From Treponema sp. (lineage in GTDB: Bacteria; Spirochaetota; Spirochaetia; Treponematales; Treponemataceae), in the NCBI GenBank assembly GCA_024698325.1, contig JAILRG010000071.1, positions 1 to 64,000 of the forward strand: DNA of 64,000 bases. Reading direction: 5' to 3'. Positions within the stretch are counted from its first letter, which is position 1; each line of letters starts with the position of its first letter. This document shows, piece after piece, positions 1-8,728 of this stretch. The notes under the pieces are model-generated. The model had not been told where the DNA came from, made no database searches, and saw nothing but the letters and a program-made list of their open reading frames with translations. A program made the position numbers and the translations under genes.

Positions 1-470
1 GTTTGTATTTCGGCTTCATCAAGTTTTTTCAGGTCTGATAACACCATTTTATAATAGTGATTTAGCTCTTCTCTTTTTTCACAAAGACCGACGACCATGA
101 TGTAGTTGGTAAAGCCTTTGCCTGTCTCAGCAAGAGCGTCAGAGCCTGCAGCACCGGCTTTGCCCTGAGAAACTGCAGACATGCACATTGCAAGACCACA
201 TGCAATGCCAAGACCCAGGTAGAAGAGCTGCATGGCTGTATCAGCACCAGCAGCAGCGGCTTTCAGTGTGTTCATCAGCAAAAAGCCGTAGATTGTCTGT
301 GTAAGCGGAGCACCAGCAAAAACAACCAGAAGAAACGGAGCGGCTTTGTTTGCCTGATAGCAGCGTTTCCACGCTCCGATTGCAGCCTGACCTGCGATGC
401 CGATACCGATTGCACTACCCATAGCAGCAATACCCATTACCAAGCCTGCGCCTAAAATACCCCAGTTCAT
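1..470 (-). CDS. atpK: V-type ATP synthase subunit K (proteolipid), partial at window edge, with anomalous C-terminus
   Basis: Reverse-strand translation MNWGILGAGLVMGIAAMGSAIGIGIAGQAAIGAWKRCYQANKAAPFLLVVFAGAPLTQTIYGFLLMN...GKAGAAGSDALAETGKGFTNYIMVVGLCE, then unexpected KREELNHYYKMVLSDLKKLDEAEIQ running off the window. Located just downstream of atpI. Confidence 0.85.
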   Translation of the reverse strand, partial: MNWGILGAGLVMGIAAMGSAIGIGIAGQAAIGAWKRCYQANKAAPFLLVVFAGAPLTQTIYGFLLMNTLKAAAAGADTAMQLFYLGLGIACGLAMCMSAVSQGKAGAAGSDALAETGKGFTNYIMVVGLCEKREELNHYYKMVLSDLKKLDEAEIQ

Positions 471-576
471 AATTACTCCTTAACGGCCTTACGCCGTCGT
501 TTTATACAAATATTTAGAGGAGAATTACATTCTCCTTGTTTCATTGTTAAGGACTCGAGCTATGCTCTTGCCCTGA

Positions 577-664
577 ACAGAAGCGCATCGCGCCTCTGTC
601 TGCTTTCAGTTAGTCCGAAAATGGGCGACAGAAACGCACAGCGTTTCTGTTTGACCATTTTCGG
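577..664 (-). promoter_or_regulatory. Nested/alternative RNA hairpins in atpI-atpK intergenic region
   Basis: CCGAAAATGG(615-624)...ACAGAAACGC(628-637)-ACA-GCGTTTCTGT(641-650)...CCATTTTCGG(655-664); a second hairpin ACAGAAGCGC-ATC-GCGCCTCTGT at 577-599 (one mismatch). Confidence 0.6.
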
Positions 665-2605
665 CTACTCCGAAAATGGTCGGAACTTCTGGCCGCTCCA
701 AGTCATGCCCAGGTGCTGGCTGAACTCCAGTGTGTTCAAGCGCACGCCGTGAACGATAACCGAAAGTAGGTTTAGTATCATGTTCAAGCCATGGCCGAAT
801 ACCAAGAGCACCACGCCGAAGATCATCATCACCATCTTTCCGAACATCGGGCCTGCCATTGTGTTGACCGTGCCGCTGATAGCCGCACCAGCCAGGGCAA
901 CTGCCCACAGACGGATGTAGGAAACGATGTCACTGAACTGGTTTACCACGCCCAGCAAGACGGAAATGATGTTCTTTACGCTTTCCAGCACGGACTTACC
1001 CACGCTTCCCTCGTAGTTTGCGAAGATGAAGTTCAAGAGGAAGCCCAATCCAAGAACGCCGAGAGAAATCAGCGGGAAGTTTGAAGGCAGCGCCAATGCT
1101 CCACCGAAAATCGGGATTGCAGCCCCGGTGTCGGAAAGCGGATATTTTGCGCTGTCAACAACCATATTCATGACCACATAGAACATGCCCCAGATCATAA
1201 AGAGCGAGCCCATGTCGCCGAAGAACTTTAAGCTCTTGCGGTCTGCTGCCATGCACTTTAAGTGGGCGACGGAAAGCTGAATAAGAGCCAGCGCAAAACA
1301 GAAAATCTTCTGGTTTGTGTTTGCCACATCCGTTCCGCTCTTTGCCGCCGAGAAGGGCGCAAAGGAGAGGTCGACAAGTGCTTTCGGAAGCTTACTTGCC
1401 TCAATGCCGAACCAAGAGCAGGTCATAATGCCCCAGAGCATGGTACAGAAGCCCAGCATAGTCACCAGCACACCCAGCGATCGGCTGCCCTTCTTGCTCT
1501 TTACAAGGACGGCAAGGCCGGCCAGCGCAATCAAGGCGCCGTAACAGGCATCGCCGAAAATCATCGCAAAGAAGATGCAGAAGAAGAGCAGGAACCAGCC
1601 CGAAATGTCAAACTCGCGGTAGCCCGGAGTGACATCAAGGAAGTCTGTAAGCGGATAAATCACGCTGACAAGCTTGTTGTTCTTAAGCTTAGTCGGCACA
1701 AACTCGTCTTCCGCCGGGTCGCTTACAGCAAGCGCCCAGCTCTGAGCTTTTGCATAGGACTGCAGGGCAGCCAGGTCGTCCACCGGTACAAAGCCAGTGA
1801 CCCAGGCAAGCGGCACTGCCGGAGCGGCTTTTTCTGCATCCTCAGCCTTATCTGCCACAGCTTTGCTTTCGTACCCCATGCCGCTGTATGCGTTTTCAAG
1901 CTCGATGTCTTTCGCAAGCGAAGGTAAGCAAGCTTTAAGCGCCTCCAGATACTGTACGTCTGAAGCAATCTCGCGGTCGATGTCAGCAATCTGCTTTTGA
2001 GCATCCACAAGGGAAGCCTTCAGCTCGCTGACTGCGCATCGGGGGAGCACGACGGCGAATGCCTCAGGCGGCAAAACCGCCGGACGCTCAGCATCGGCAC
2101 TGTCGGAAATCACAAGGAACCGGGCTTTCGCCTTGTCCCGGCTTACCAGCAGCGTCTTAACGCCATCGCCAATCTGCGTATATTTTGCGGCCGGAATCTC
2201 GTAGAGCGAAAGGTACACGCCTTTCTCTGAAAGAGACGCAAGCTCAGCGGGATTCACCTCACCCCAGCCGTTCAGCCGCTCAATCTCGTTTCTGTCTGCC
2301 GTCATGCGGTCAAGACAGTTCTTTTTCTGCTCTGTAAGCGATACGACCTTCGCAGCAAGCTCTAAGGCAGCAGATTTTTCAAGCTTTTTCTGATTCTTCA
2401 AGACCGATTTTGAGACCTTGATGTCAGAAAGCAGGGAAATTGCCTTTACCAGCTTGTTGTTCTGGTCGCGGTATGAAGCAAGCTCATCAGAAGAGCCCTG
2501 AAGCTCCTCAAGCTGCACCACACCGAGCTTACGCAACTGTTTTAACGCTTCGCGCCGTTCTTTTTCAAGCACGACCAAAGCGACTTTCTTCATGGGAACT
2601 ATCAT
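665..2605 (-). CDS. atpI: V-type ATP synthase subunit I
   Basis: 646 aa; N-terminal coiled coil and C-terminal multi-TM region (FGDACYGALIAL, SYIRLWAVALAGAAIS) typical of V-ATPase subunit I; operon position. Confidence 0.95.
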   Translation of the reverse strand: MIVPMKKVALVVLEKERREALKQLRKLGVVQLEELQGSSDELASYRDQNNKLVKAISLLSDIKVSKSVLKNQKKLEKSAALELAAKVVSLTEQKKNCLDRMTADRNEIERLNGWGEVNPAELASLSEKGVYLSLYEIPAAKYTQIGDGVKTLLVSRDKAKARFLVISDSADAERPAVLPPEAFAVVLPRCAVSELKASLVDAQKQIADIDREIASDVQYLEALKACLPSLAKDIELENAYSGMGYESKAVADKAEDAEKAAPAVPLAWVTGFVPVDDLAALQSYAKAQSWALAVSDPAEDEFVPTKLKNNKLVSVIYPLTDFLDVTPGYREFDISGWFLLFFCIFFAMIFGDACYGALIALAGLAVLVKSKKGSRSLGVLVTMLGFCTMLWGIMTCSWFGIEASKLPKALVDLSFAPFSAAKSGTDVANTNQKIFCFALALIQLSVAHLKCMAADRKSLKFFGDMGSLFMIWGMFYVVMNMVVDSAKYPLSDTGAAIPIFGGALALPSNFPLISLGVLGLGFLLNFIFANYEGSVGKSVLESVKNIISVLLGVVNQFSDIVSYIRLWAVALAGAAISGTVNTMAGPMFGKMVMMIFGVVLLVFGHGLNMILNLLSVIVHGVRLNTLEFSQHLGMTWSGQKFRPFSE

Positions 2606-3249
2606 GCTGATGCCCCCTTCTCTGCTGCCAGTTTTTCGGCAGCCTGAGCTGCGTTGCGGGCGTCAATCTTCTTCTTGGAGATTTTTGAACGCACGACAGC
2701 ACTGACCTGCTGGTCACCCAGGTAGACAGAGATTTTCTTGATATTCTGTTTCGCCTCAGGAATCTTTACCTTCTCAAACAGGTTGACACGCTGAGTCGTC
2801 GTCCGCAGTTCCTGTGAAAGCAGGCGTACCTGCTCATCAAGAACGCTCGCCTCAAGGTCGAGGGAAAGCGCCTTTTCCATGCGGTCAGCGGCAAGGTCAA
2901 TCCAGAGCGGCGTACTGTACAAATCGTAGTCGCCCCGGCCGAACTCGGCCCCCTCATAGACAGGAATTGCCACGCCGGCGATATTGCCGACGCCTTTCTT
3001 GATGTTGCGGACGGTAACCATCCCCGGCTTAAAGGCATCCGCTTCGCCGAACACGCTTATCCACACCTGGAATTCTTTTTCCAGCTGCTTACGCTGTTCG
3101 CGGACGGCCTTTGCCTTTGCGTCAATCGTTCGGATTTCGGTCTGAAGCTGCTGTTTTTTGAGCGTGAGCGTAGGAAGATAGCGCTGGTACATTTTCAGCG
3201 CGTCTTTCTGTGCCTTTTGCTCATTTTTTGTCAGCTTAATCTTCGCCAT
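2602..3249 (-). CDS. atpD: V-type ATP synthase subunit D
   Basis: 215 aa coiled coil, V-ATPase D family-like; 4-nt overlap with atpI. Confidence 0.93.
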   Translation of the reverse strand: MAKIKLTKNEQKAQKDALKMYQRYLPTLTLKKQQLQTEIRTIDAKAKAVREQRKQLEKEFQVWISVFGEADAFKPGMVTVRNIKKGVGNIAGVAIPVYEGAEFGRGDYDLYSTPLWIDLAADRMEKALSLDLEASVLDEQVRLLSQELRTTTQRVNLFEKVKIPEAKQNIKKISVYLGDQQVSAVVRSKISKKKIDARNAAQAAEKLAAEKGASA

Positions 3250-3252
3250 GCA

Positions 3253-4554
3253 TTACTCCGCACTTTTCGGCCAGAATTCATCCAGAAGTTCTGTCTTGAT
3301 ACCCGTTTCTGAACGGTCAAAACAGTCTGCAAGAATCTTCCATCCCAAATCCAGGGCTTCTTCCAAAGAAATGTTGACGGACAAATCCATCATCTTTTTC
3401 TCAAACTGCTCGCCGTATTTGAGCAGCTTTTCGTCCCATTTACTCATCATAAAGCCCATGGACTTCTTTTCCACAGTGTCTTTATAAGAAGAATAGAGGC
3501 GGATCATGGCGTCCATAAGAGCGCGATGGTCTTTACGTGTCTTTCCGTTGACGTTCTGCTTCAAGCGGCTCAAAGAACCAAATGGCTCAATGCGTCCGCC
3601 TTTCAGGTAGTACTGACCTTCGGTGATGTAACCGGTGTTGTCAGGAACCGGATGGGTAACGTCGTCGCCCGGCATAGTCGTTACGGCAAGAATCGTAACA
3701 GAGCCGGAGTCGGCAAAGTCAACGGCCTTTTCGTAGCGGGCTGCCAGCTGTGAATACAGGTCGCCCGGGTAACCGCGGTTAGACGGAACCTGTTCCTGCG
3801 TAATGGCAATTTCCTTCATGGAGTCGGCATAGTTTGTCATGTCGGTCAAAAGAACGAGAACGTCCTTACCCTGCAGGGCAAACTGCTCGGCAACTGCCAG
3901 CGAAAGGTCAGGAATCTTCTGACATTCTACCGTCGGGTCAGCTGCAGTGTGCATGAACATAATTGTCTTGCTTAAACTGCCACCGTCTTCCAGCGTCTTC
4001 TTAAAGAAGAGGAAGTCGTCATATTTCAAGCCCATGCCGCCCAGAACGATAACGTCTGCATCTGCCTGCATGGCGATGCGGGCAAGCAGCTGGTTGTAAG
4101 GCTCACCTGAAATAGAGAAAATCGGAAGCTTCTGAGAAACAACCAATGTATTGAACATATCAATCATCGGAATACCCGTGCGGAGCATTCTGTTTGCCAG
4201 AATACGCTTTGACGGGTTTACAGAGGGACCGCCGATGGGAACCAGATTCTCTGCCAGAGCCGGACCGTTGTCGCGTGCCTCGCCAGAGCCGGAGAAAATG
4301 CGTCCGAGCAGGTTGTCGCTGAAGGAAACCTGCATTTCGTGTCCCAGGAAGCGGATTTCGTCGCCTGTTGAAACACCGCGTCCGCCTGCAAATACCTGCA
4401 GAGAAACCAAATCGCCGTCAATTTTGTTGACTTCGGCAAGTGACTTGCCATAGCGGGTGGTGATTTCTGCAAGCTCATTGTATCTTACACCGTCTGCACG
4501 GACAGTGATGACAGAACCCGTAATAGATTCAATCTTGCTATATACTTTGTTCAT
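3253..4554 (-). CDS. atpB: V-type ATP synthase subunit B
   Basis: 433 aa; [49 protein letters not shown]. Confidence 0.97.
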   Translation of the reverse strand: MNKVYSKIESITGSVITVRADGVRYNELAEITTRYGKSLAEVNKIDGDLVSLQVFAGGRGVSTGDEIRFLGHEMQVSFSDNLLGRIFSGSGEARDNGPALAENLVPIGGPSVNPSKRILANRMLRTGIPMIDMFNTLVVSQKLPIFSISGEPYNQLLARIAMQADADVIVLGGMGLKYDDFLFFKKTLEDGGSLSKTIMFMHTAADPTVECQKIPDLSLAVAEQFALQGKDVLVLLTDMTNYADSMKEIAITQEQVPSNRGYPGDLYSQLAARYEKAVDFADSGSVTILAVTTMPGDDVTHPVPDNTGYITEGQYYLKGGRIEPFGSLSRLKQNVNGKTRKDHRALMDAMIRLYSSYKDTVEKKSMGFMMSKWDEKLLKYGEQFEKKMMDLSVNISLEEALDLGWKILADCFDRSETGIKTELLDEFWPKSAE

Positions 4555-4556
4555 CC

Positions 4557-6326
4557 TTATTCACCATCCTTGAGCAAAGCTTCAGCCTCAGGCGTCAGCT
4601 GGCCCGATTTAGAAGCATACAGCTCGTCAATGTCTTTCTCCGCCTTCTTGAACGCATCGCTTTCAAATACCGTGTAGTTCCAGTCGAGGAACTTCTGGCG
4701 CAGCGCGTTGAAGTAGGTGCGGGCCTCTTCTTTGTCGGTCAGCGCGAAATTTGAGCCAAGAATCTTGAGGATTTTTGCCAAATCATATCTCTGGCGCTCC
4801 ACGGTCGCATTTGCGTCCACGTCGTCAAAGGAGTTCTGCTGGAAGTAAACGGCATCCAGCATTTCTTCCTTCAGGTAGACGATGTAGTCGTCAAGCGAGG
4901 TACCTTCCTCACCGACAACCTTCATCATCTGGCCGACTTCCACACCGCGCAAAAGGATATTGCGGCAGTAGTTTACGCGGTCGTCAGCGATGACACCGTG
5001 ATACTTAGACCAGGAAATGAGCGGGTCGATGGCCGGGTATTTACGGGCATCACTTCTCTCGCGGCTAAGGCCATGGAATGCGCCGACAACCTTAAGCGTT
5101 GCCTGGGTAACCGGCTCTTCAAAGTTACCGCCAGCCGGAGAAACCGTACCGCCGATGGTAACAGAACCTTTGCTTCCGTCGGGAAGGCGAACCTGACCGG
5201 CACGCTCGTAGAAGGCCGCAATGTAGCTTTCCAAGTATGCCGGGAATGCCTCTTCGCCCGGAATCTCTTCCAAGCGGCCTGACATTTCGCGCATAGCCTG
5301 TGCCGAGCGGGAAGTTGAATCAGCAAGCATCAGGACGTTCAAGCCCATCTGGCGGTAGTACTCTGCCAATGTAACTGCCGTGTATACGGAAGCTTCGCGG
5401 GAAGCAACCGGCATAGAAGACGTGTTACAGATGATGATGGTGCGTTCCATCAAAGACTTGCCCGTTTTCGGGTCTTTAAGCTCAGGGAACTCGGTCAAGG
5501 TCTCAACAACCTCACCAGCACGTTCACCACAAGCTGCGATGATTACGATGTCAACATCAGCGTACTTTGACGTGGTGTGCTGCAAAACGGTCTTACCTGC
5601 ACCGAAGGGGCCAGGAATACAGTAGGTACCGCCACGGGCAACCGGGAAGAATGTGTCGATAAGGCGGACTTTCGTGCCCATAGTCTCCGTAGGAGCCAGG
5701 CGTTCGGTGTAGCAGTCCACGGCGCGCTTTACCGGCCAGCGGAAAGAAAGACCGATTTTGAAGTCCTTGCCCTTCTCGTCAGTAAGAGTTGCTATTGTAT
5801 CTTTGAGCGTGTATTCGCCCGCAGGAGCAATCTCCTTTACCGTGTAGGTGCCGTACATGTCGAAGGGCACGAAAATCTTATGGGTAAAGGGGCCCTCGGG
5901 AACGGTACCAACATATTCACCGCGGCGAACGACATCGCCCGGTTTTGCAGTCGGCGTAAATGCCCACTTCTTCTCACGGTCGAGCGGGTCAACGTAGACA
6001 CCGCGCTCCAGGAAGTAGCCGGCCTTTTCAGCAAGCAGGGGAAGCGGGTTCTGCAAGCCATCATACACCTGTCCCAGAAGTCCCGGGCCAAGCTCTGCGG
6101 AAAGCAGGTCTCCGGTAAATTCCACCGGGTCGCCGCATTTAATGCCTTTTGTCATTTCATAAACCTGCATCTGTGCAGTATTTCCGCGGATACGGATTAC
6201 TTCACTTTTCAGGCTTGTGCCGTCAACAATAACGTAGCCGACTTCGTTCATGGAGATGGTGCCGTCGAATTCGACAGAGACCATGTTACCATTAACGGCG
6301 ACTACTTTTCCTTTTGTATCCGTCAT
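4557..6326 (-). CDS. atpA: V-type ATP synthase subunit A
   Basis: 589 aa; P-loop [44 protein letters not shown]. Confidence 0.98.
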   Translation of the reverse strand: MTDTKGKVVAVNGNMVSVEFDGTISMNEVGYVIVDGTSLKSEVIRIRGNTAQMQVYEMTKGIKCGDPVEFTGDLLSAELGPGLLGQVYDGLQNPLPLLAEKAGYFLERGVYVDPLDREKKWAFTPTAKPGDVVRRGEYVGTVPEGPFTHKIFVPFDMYGTYTVKEIAPAGEYTLKDTIATLTDEKGKDFKIGLSFRWPVKRAVDCYTERLAPTETMGTKVRLIDTFFPVARGGTYCIPGPFGAGKTVLQHTTSKYADVDIVIIAACGERAGEVVETLTEFPELKDPKTGKSLMERTIIICNTSSMPVASREASVYTAVTLAEYYRQMGLNVLMLADSTSRSAQAMREMSGRLEEIPGEEAFPAYLESYIAAFYERAGQVRLPDGSKGSVTIGGTVSPAGGNFEEPVTQATLKVVGAFHGLSRERSDARKYPAIDPLISWSKYHGVIADDRVNYCRNILLRGVEVGQMMKVVGEEGTSLDDYIVYLKEEMLDAVYFQQNSFDDVDANATVERQRYDLAKILKILGSNFALTDKEEARTYFNALRQKFLDWNYTVFESDAFKKAEKDIDELYASKSGQLTPEAEALLKDGE

Positions 6327-6895
6327 TTCGTTTCTCCTGAGACCTTGGTCTCGCCAGCGTCAGCTGTCAGTATTCTGTCATAGATTTTGTGGTAGGAAGC
6401 CATACCCTTCTCTGCGTTGAACTTCTTCATGCGCAGGGCAAGCTTAAGCTTAATGCCGTACGCAAACACCGCGTCGGTACAGAAACCGTCGAGCGGAGCC
6501 AGGTTGTCAACAACGCTGACACGGTACTGATTCAAGAACTGCTCGGCCGCAAGCGGGCTGTCCATGCCACACGCAGTGCGTGCTGCCTGAACCGCATCGG
6601 GGGCAAGCGAAAGACCTGCGGCATCGAACTTTTTTTTCATGTTCAATGCACGAATCTGTGCAAGCGCCACGCGCAGGCTGCGTTCTTTTTCGTACCAGGC
6701 ATCGACGAATGCCGAGCCAGTCAGTTTTACTTCCCGAGGAGGCTCCAAAGAAAGCTCAGAGAGCGTCTTTATGTCGTCCTTTTCAAGGAAGCGCGAGCAG
6801 AGTTCAGTAAAGTATTCTTCCGTAATGGGAAGCTCCGTCTTGTCATCACTGACAGTAAATGACGGAAGCTGCGCCATGAGGTAGTATTGCTTCAC
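6323..6895 (-). CDS. DUF2764 family protein of V-ATPase operon
   Basis: 190 aa MKQYYLMAQLPSFT...; position between atpE and atpA as in other spirochaete V-ATPase operons. Confidence 0.8.
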   Translation of the reverse strand: MKQYYLMAQLPSFTVSDDKTELPITEEYFTELCSRFLEKDDIKTLSELSLEPPREVKLTGSAFVDAWYEKERSLRVALAQIRALNMKKKFDAAGLSLAPDAVQAARTACGMDSPLAAEQFLNQYRVSVVDNLAPLDGFCTDAVFAYGIKLKLALRMKKFNAEKGMASYHKIYDRILTADAGETKVSGETK

Positions 6896-7506
6896 TATTT
6901 TGCCGCCTCTTTCATGATTGCAGCAGTACGCGGGTTAAGGTACGCTGAGAACAGGTCTGCCACAGCTTCTGCGGAATAGTCGTAGTAAGCTGCTCCGTCC
7001 TTTACACCAATCTGGAAGCCGCCGGTAAGCGATTTTCCAGCTTTGAGCGTCAGTCCTTTTGAGATTTCAGCTTTCAGAGCGGCACGCAGACCGGAGTCAA
7101 GCTCCTTCAAGTCCTTCTCAGCCAACAGGACAGAAACGTCTGCGGCGTCGGTCTTTTTGCACCATTCCTTGACTGTCTCAGGAATCAGCTTTTCAAGCAG
7201 TTTCGCATCATACGCTTTTGCTGTTTCTGCGTTCACCAGCGCCGAAAGCTCATCCTCAACGCTCTTGCGGAAAGCAAGTACCAGATTGCGGCTTGCCTGA
7301 GCAATCGCATCCTCGCTCGCTTTTTCCATTCGTGCTGTTTCGTCTTTTGCCTTTTTGATGATACTTTCCGCTTCTTCTTTTGCCTTGGCAATGATTCCCG
7401 CGGCTTCCTTTTCGGCAGCAGCTAGTTTCTCAGAAGCAGTAGTCTCGGCAGCGGCGACCCCATCTTTCTTGATTTTGTCAATCAATTCTTGTAACTGGAC
7501 GTCCAT
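6895..7506 (-). CDS. atpE: V-type ATP synthase subunit E
   Basis: 203 aa; Ala/Lys/Glu-rich helical N-terminus; first gene of the operon. Confidence 0.88.
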   Translation of the reverse strand: MDVQLQELIDKIKKDGVAAAETTASEKLAAAEKEAAGIIAKAKEEAESIIKKAKDETARMEKASEDAIAQASRNLVLAFRKSVEDELSALVNAETAKAYDAKLLEKLIPETVKEWCKKTDAADVSVLLAEKDLKELDSGLRAALKAEISKGLTLKAGKSLTGGFQIGVKDGAAYYDYSAEAVADLFSAYLNPRTAAIMKEAAK

Positions 7507-7721
7507 GCGAACCTCTCTAAAAATAATTTTGCACTATTAGCTGTAATGCGACTTAAAAAAGTCTAATTGCATTGTATACCATGAACCTTGAAAACACAAT
7601 GAAAAATGTTAAAAAAACTTTAGTTAATAAAGCGTTATATGTAATTTTTCTTAAATATTTTTATTGTCAAAATATTGTTTTAATGTTTGATTTTTTTATA
7701 AAAGTATATGTATACTGCTAT

Positions 7722-8396
7722 TTAATCCCCCATATCCAAAATAAACTGCACCTCAGTAGTAGAACGTTCAAGCACACGGGCAATTTCTTCCACACTGTGC
7801 CCAAAGGCGGCAAGTTCCCTTACCTGCTCACTGAAATCTTTTTTAGGACGAATAGGATTGTCCGCAAAAGAAACAGAAGGCGTAATGACCGGAACGGAAG
7901 CATAGGCTGAACCATTACGGTCTACAGTAAACAAGTTCGGCTGCAAGACCTCAGGCCGGTCCTGCTCTTCCTGCGCTGAATCAAAGAGCGAAACCTGCGC
8001 TGATGACTGGCGTTTTCCTGCAGAAGTCAGCGCATATGAAGCTTCCGCGTCCTTACCGTATGGATTTGCACGCCGGGAAGCCGCAGCTGGCTTTTTAGCA
8101 TTCAGCTTCTGAAGCAGCGCCTTTGACTGCTCCTGTTTTTCCAATTCCGTTCTGGCAAGCGCAATCCTGCGCTCAGCCTCTGCGATTAATGCACGCAGCT
8201 CTTTTTCGGAATCTTCAATAAGGGCAATCGTACGGCTTGCATGCTGATCGACATCCGCAGTCATTCCACGCAATTCTTTCTGATAATCGGCTATGATATC
8301 ATCAGCAGTAAAGAGTTTTTTGAATTTGCTTAAAAACACAACCCACAGGGCAATATTTATAATACAAAAGGCAACAGCCAGGAACAGTACACCCAC
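7722..8396 (-). CDS. Membrane-anchored coiled-coil protein with C-terminal HTH-like segment (DUF6115-like)
   Basis: N-terminal TM MGVLFLAVAFCIINIALWVVFL, coiled coil, C-terminal VRELAAFGHSVEEIARVLERSTTEVQFIL. Confidence 0.65.
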   Translation of the reverse strand: MGVLFLAVAFCIINIALWVVFLSKFKKLFTADDIIADYQKELRGMTADVDQHASRTIALIEDSEKELRALIAEAERRIALARTELEKQEQSKALLQKLNAKKPAAASRRANPYGKDAEASYALTSAGKRQSSAQVSLFDSAQEEQDRPEVLQPNLFTVDRNGSAYASVPVITPSVSFADNPIRPKKDFSEQVRELAAFGHSVEEIARVLERSTTEVQFILDMGD

Positions 8397-8401
8397 GACA
8401 A

Positions 8402-8728
8402 CTACCTCGTTATATCAATATGCTGCCCAAGATAGGATTCTCTGATTTCATTATTCTGGTAAGACTCCGGCTCTTCAGCGTCCTGTTTTTTTTCACCTTG
8501 CCCCTGCATGTCCGAGTGGCGGTGCCCGTCTTCGTTTACAGTGCCAGACTTAGATTCATCATTGGCAGCTTTTTTAACCATCTGCGCCTTTTCCAGATTC
8601 TGACGAATGACAGCCCCTTCCTGCAGCTGCTGAGACAGCTGAGCACCCTGCTGCGCATTGGCAACAGAACGGGCTACATTGTTCATTTGAGAATACATTG
8701 TCTGCAAATCAATTGGATGAATAGCCAT
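8402..8728 (-). CDS. Conserved treponemal hypothetical protein
   Basis: 108 aa MAIHPIDLQTMYSQMNNVARSVANAQQGAQLSQQ...; compact operon spacing. Confidence 0.65.
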   Translation of the reverse strand: MAIHPIDLQTMYSQMNNVARSVANAQQGAQLSQQLQEGAVIRQNLEKAQMVKKAANDESKSGTVNEDGHRHSDMQGQGEKKQDAEEPESYQNNEIRESYLGQHIDITR

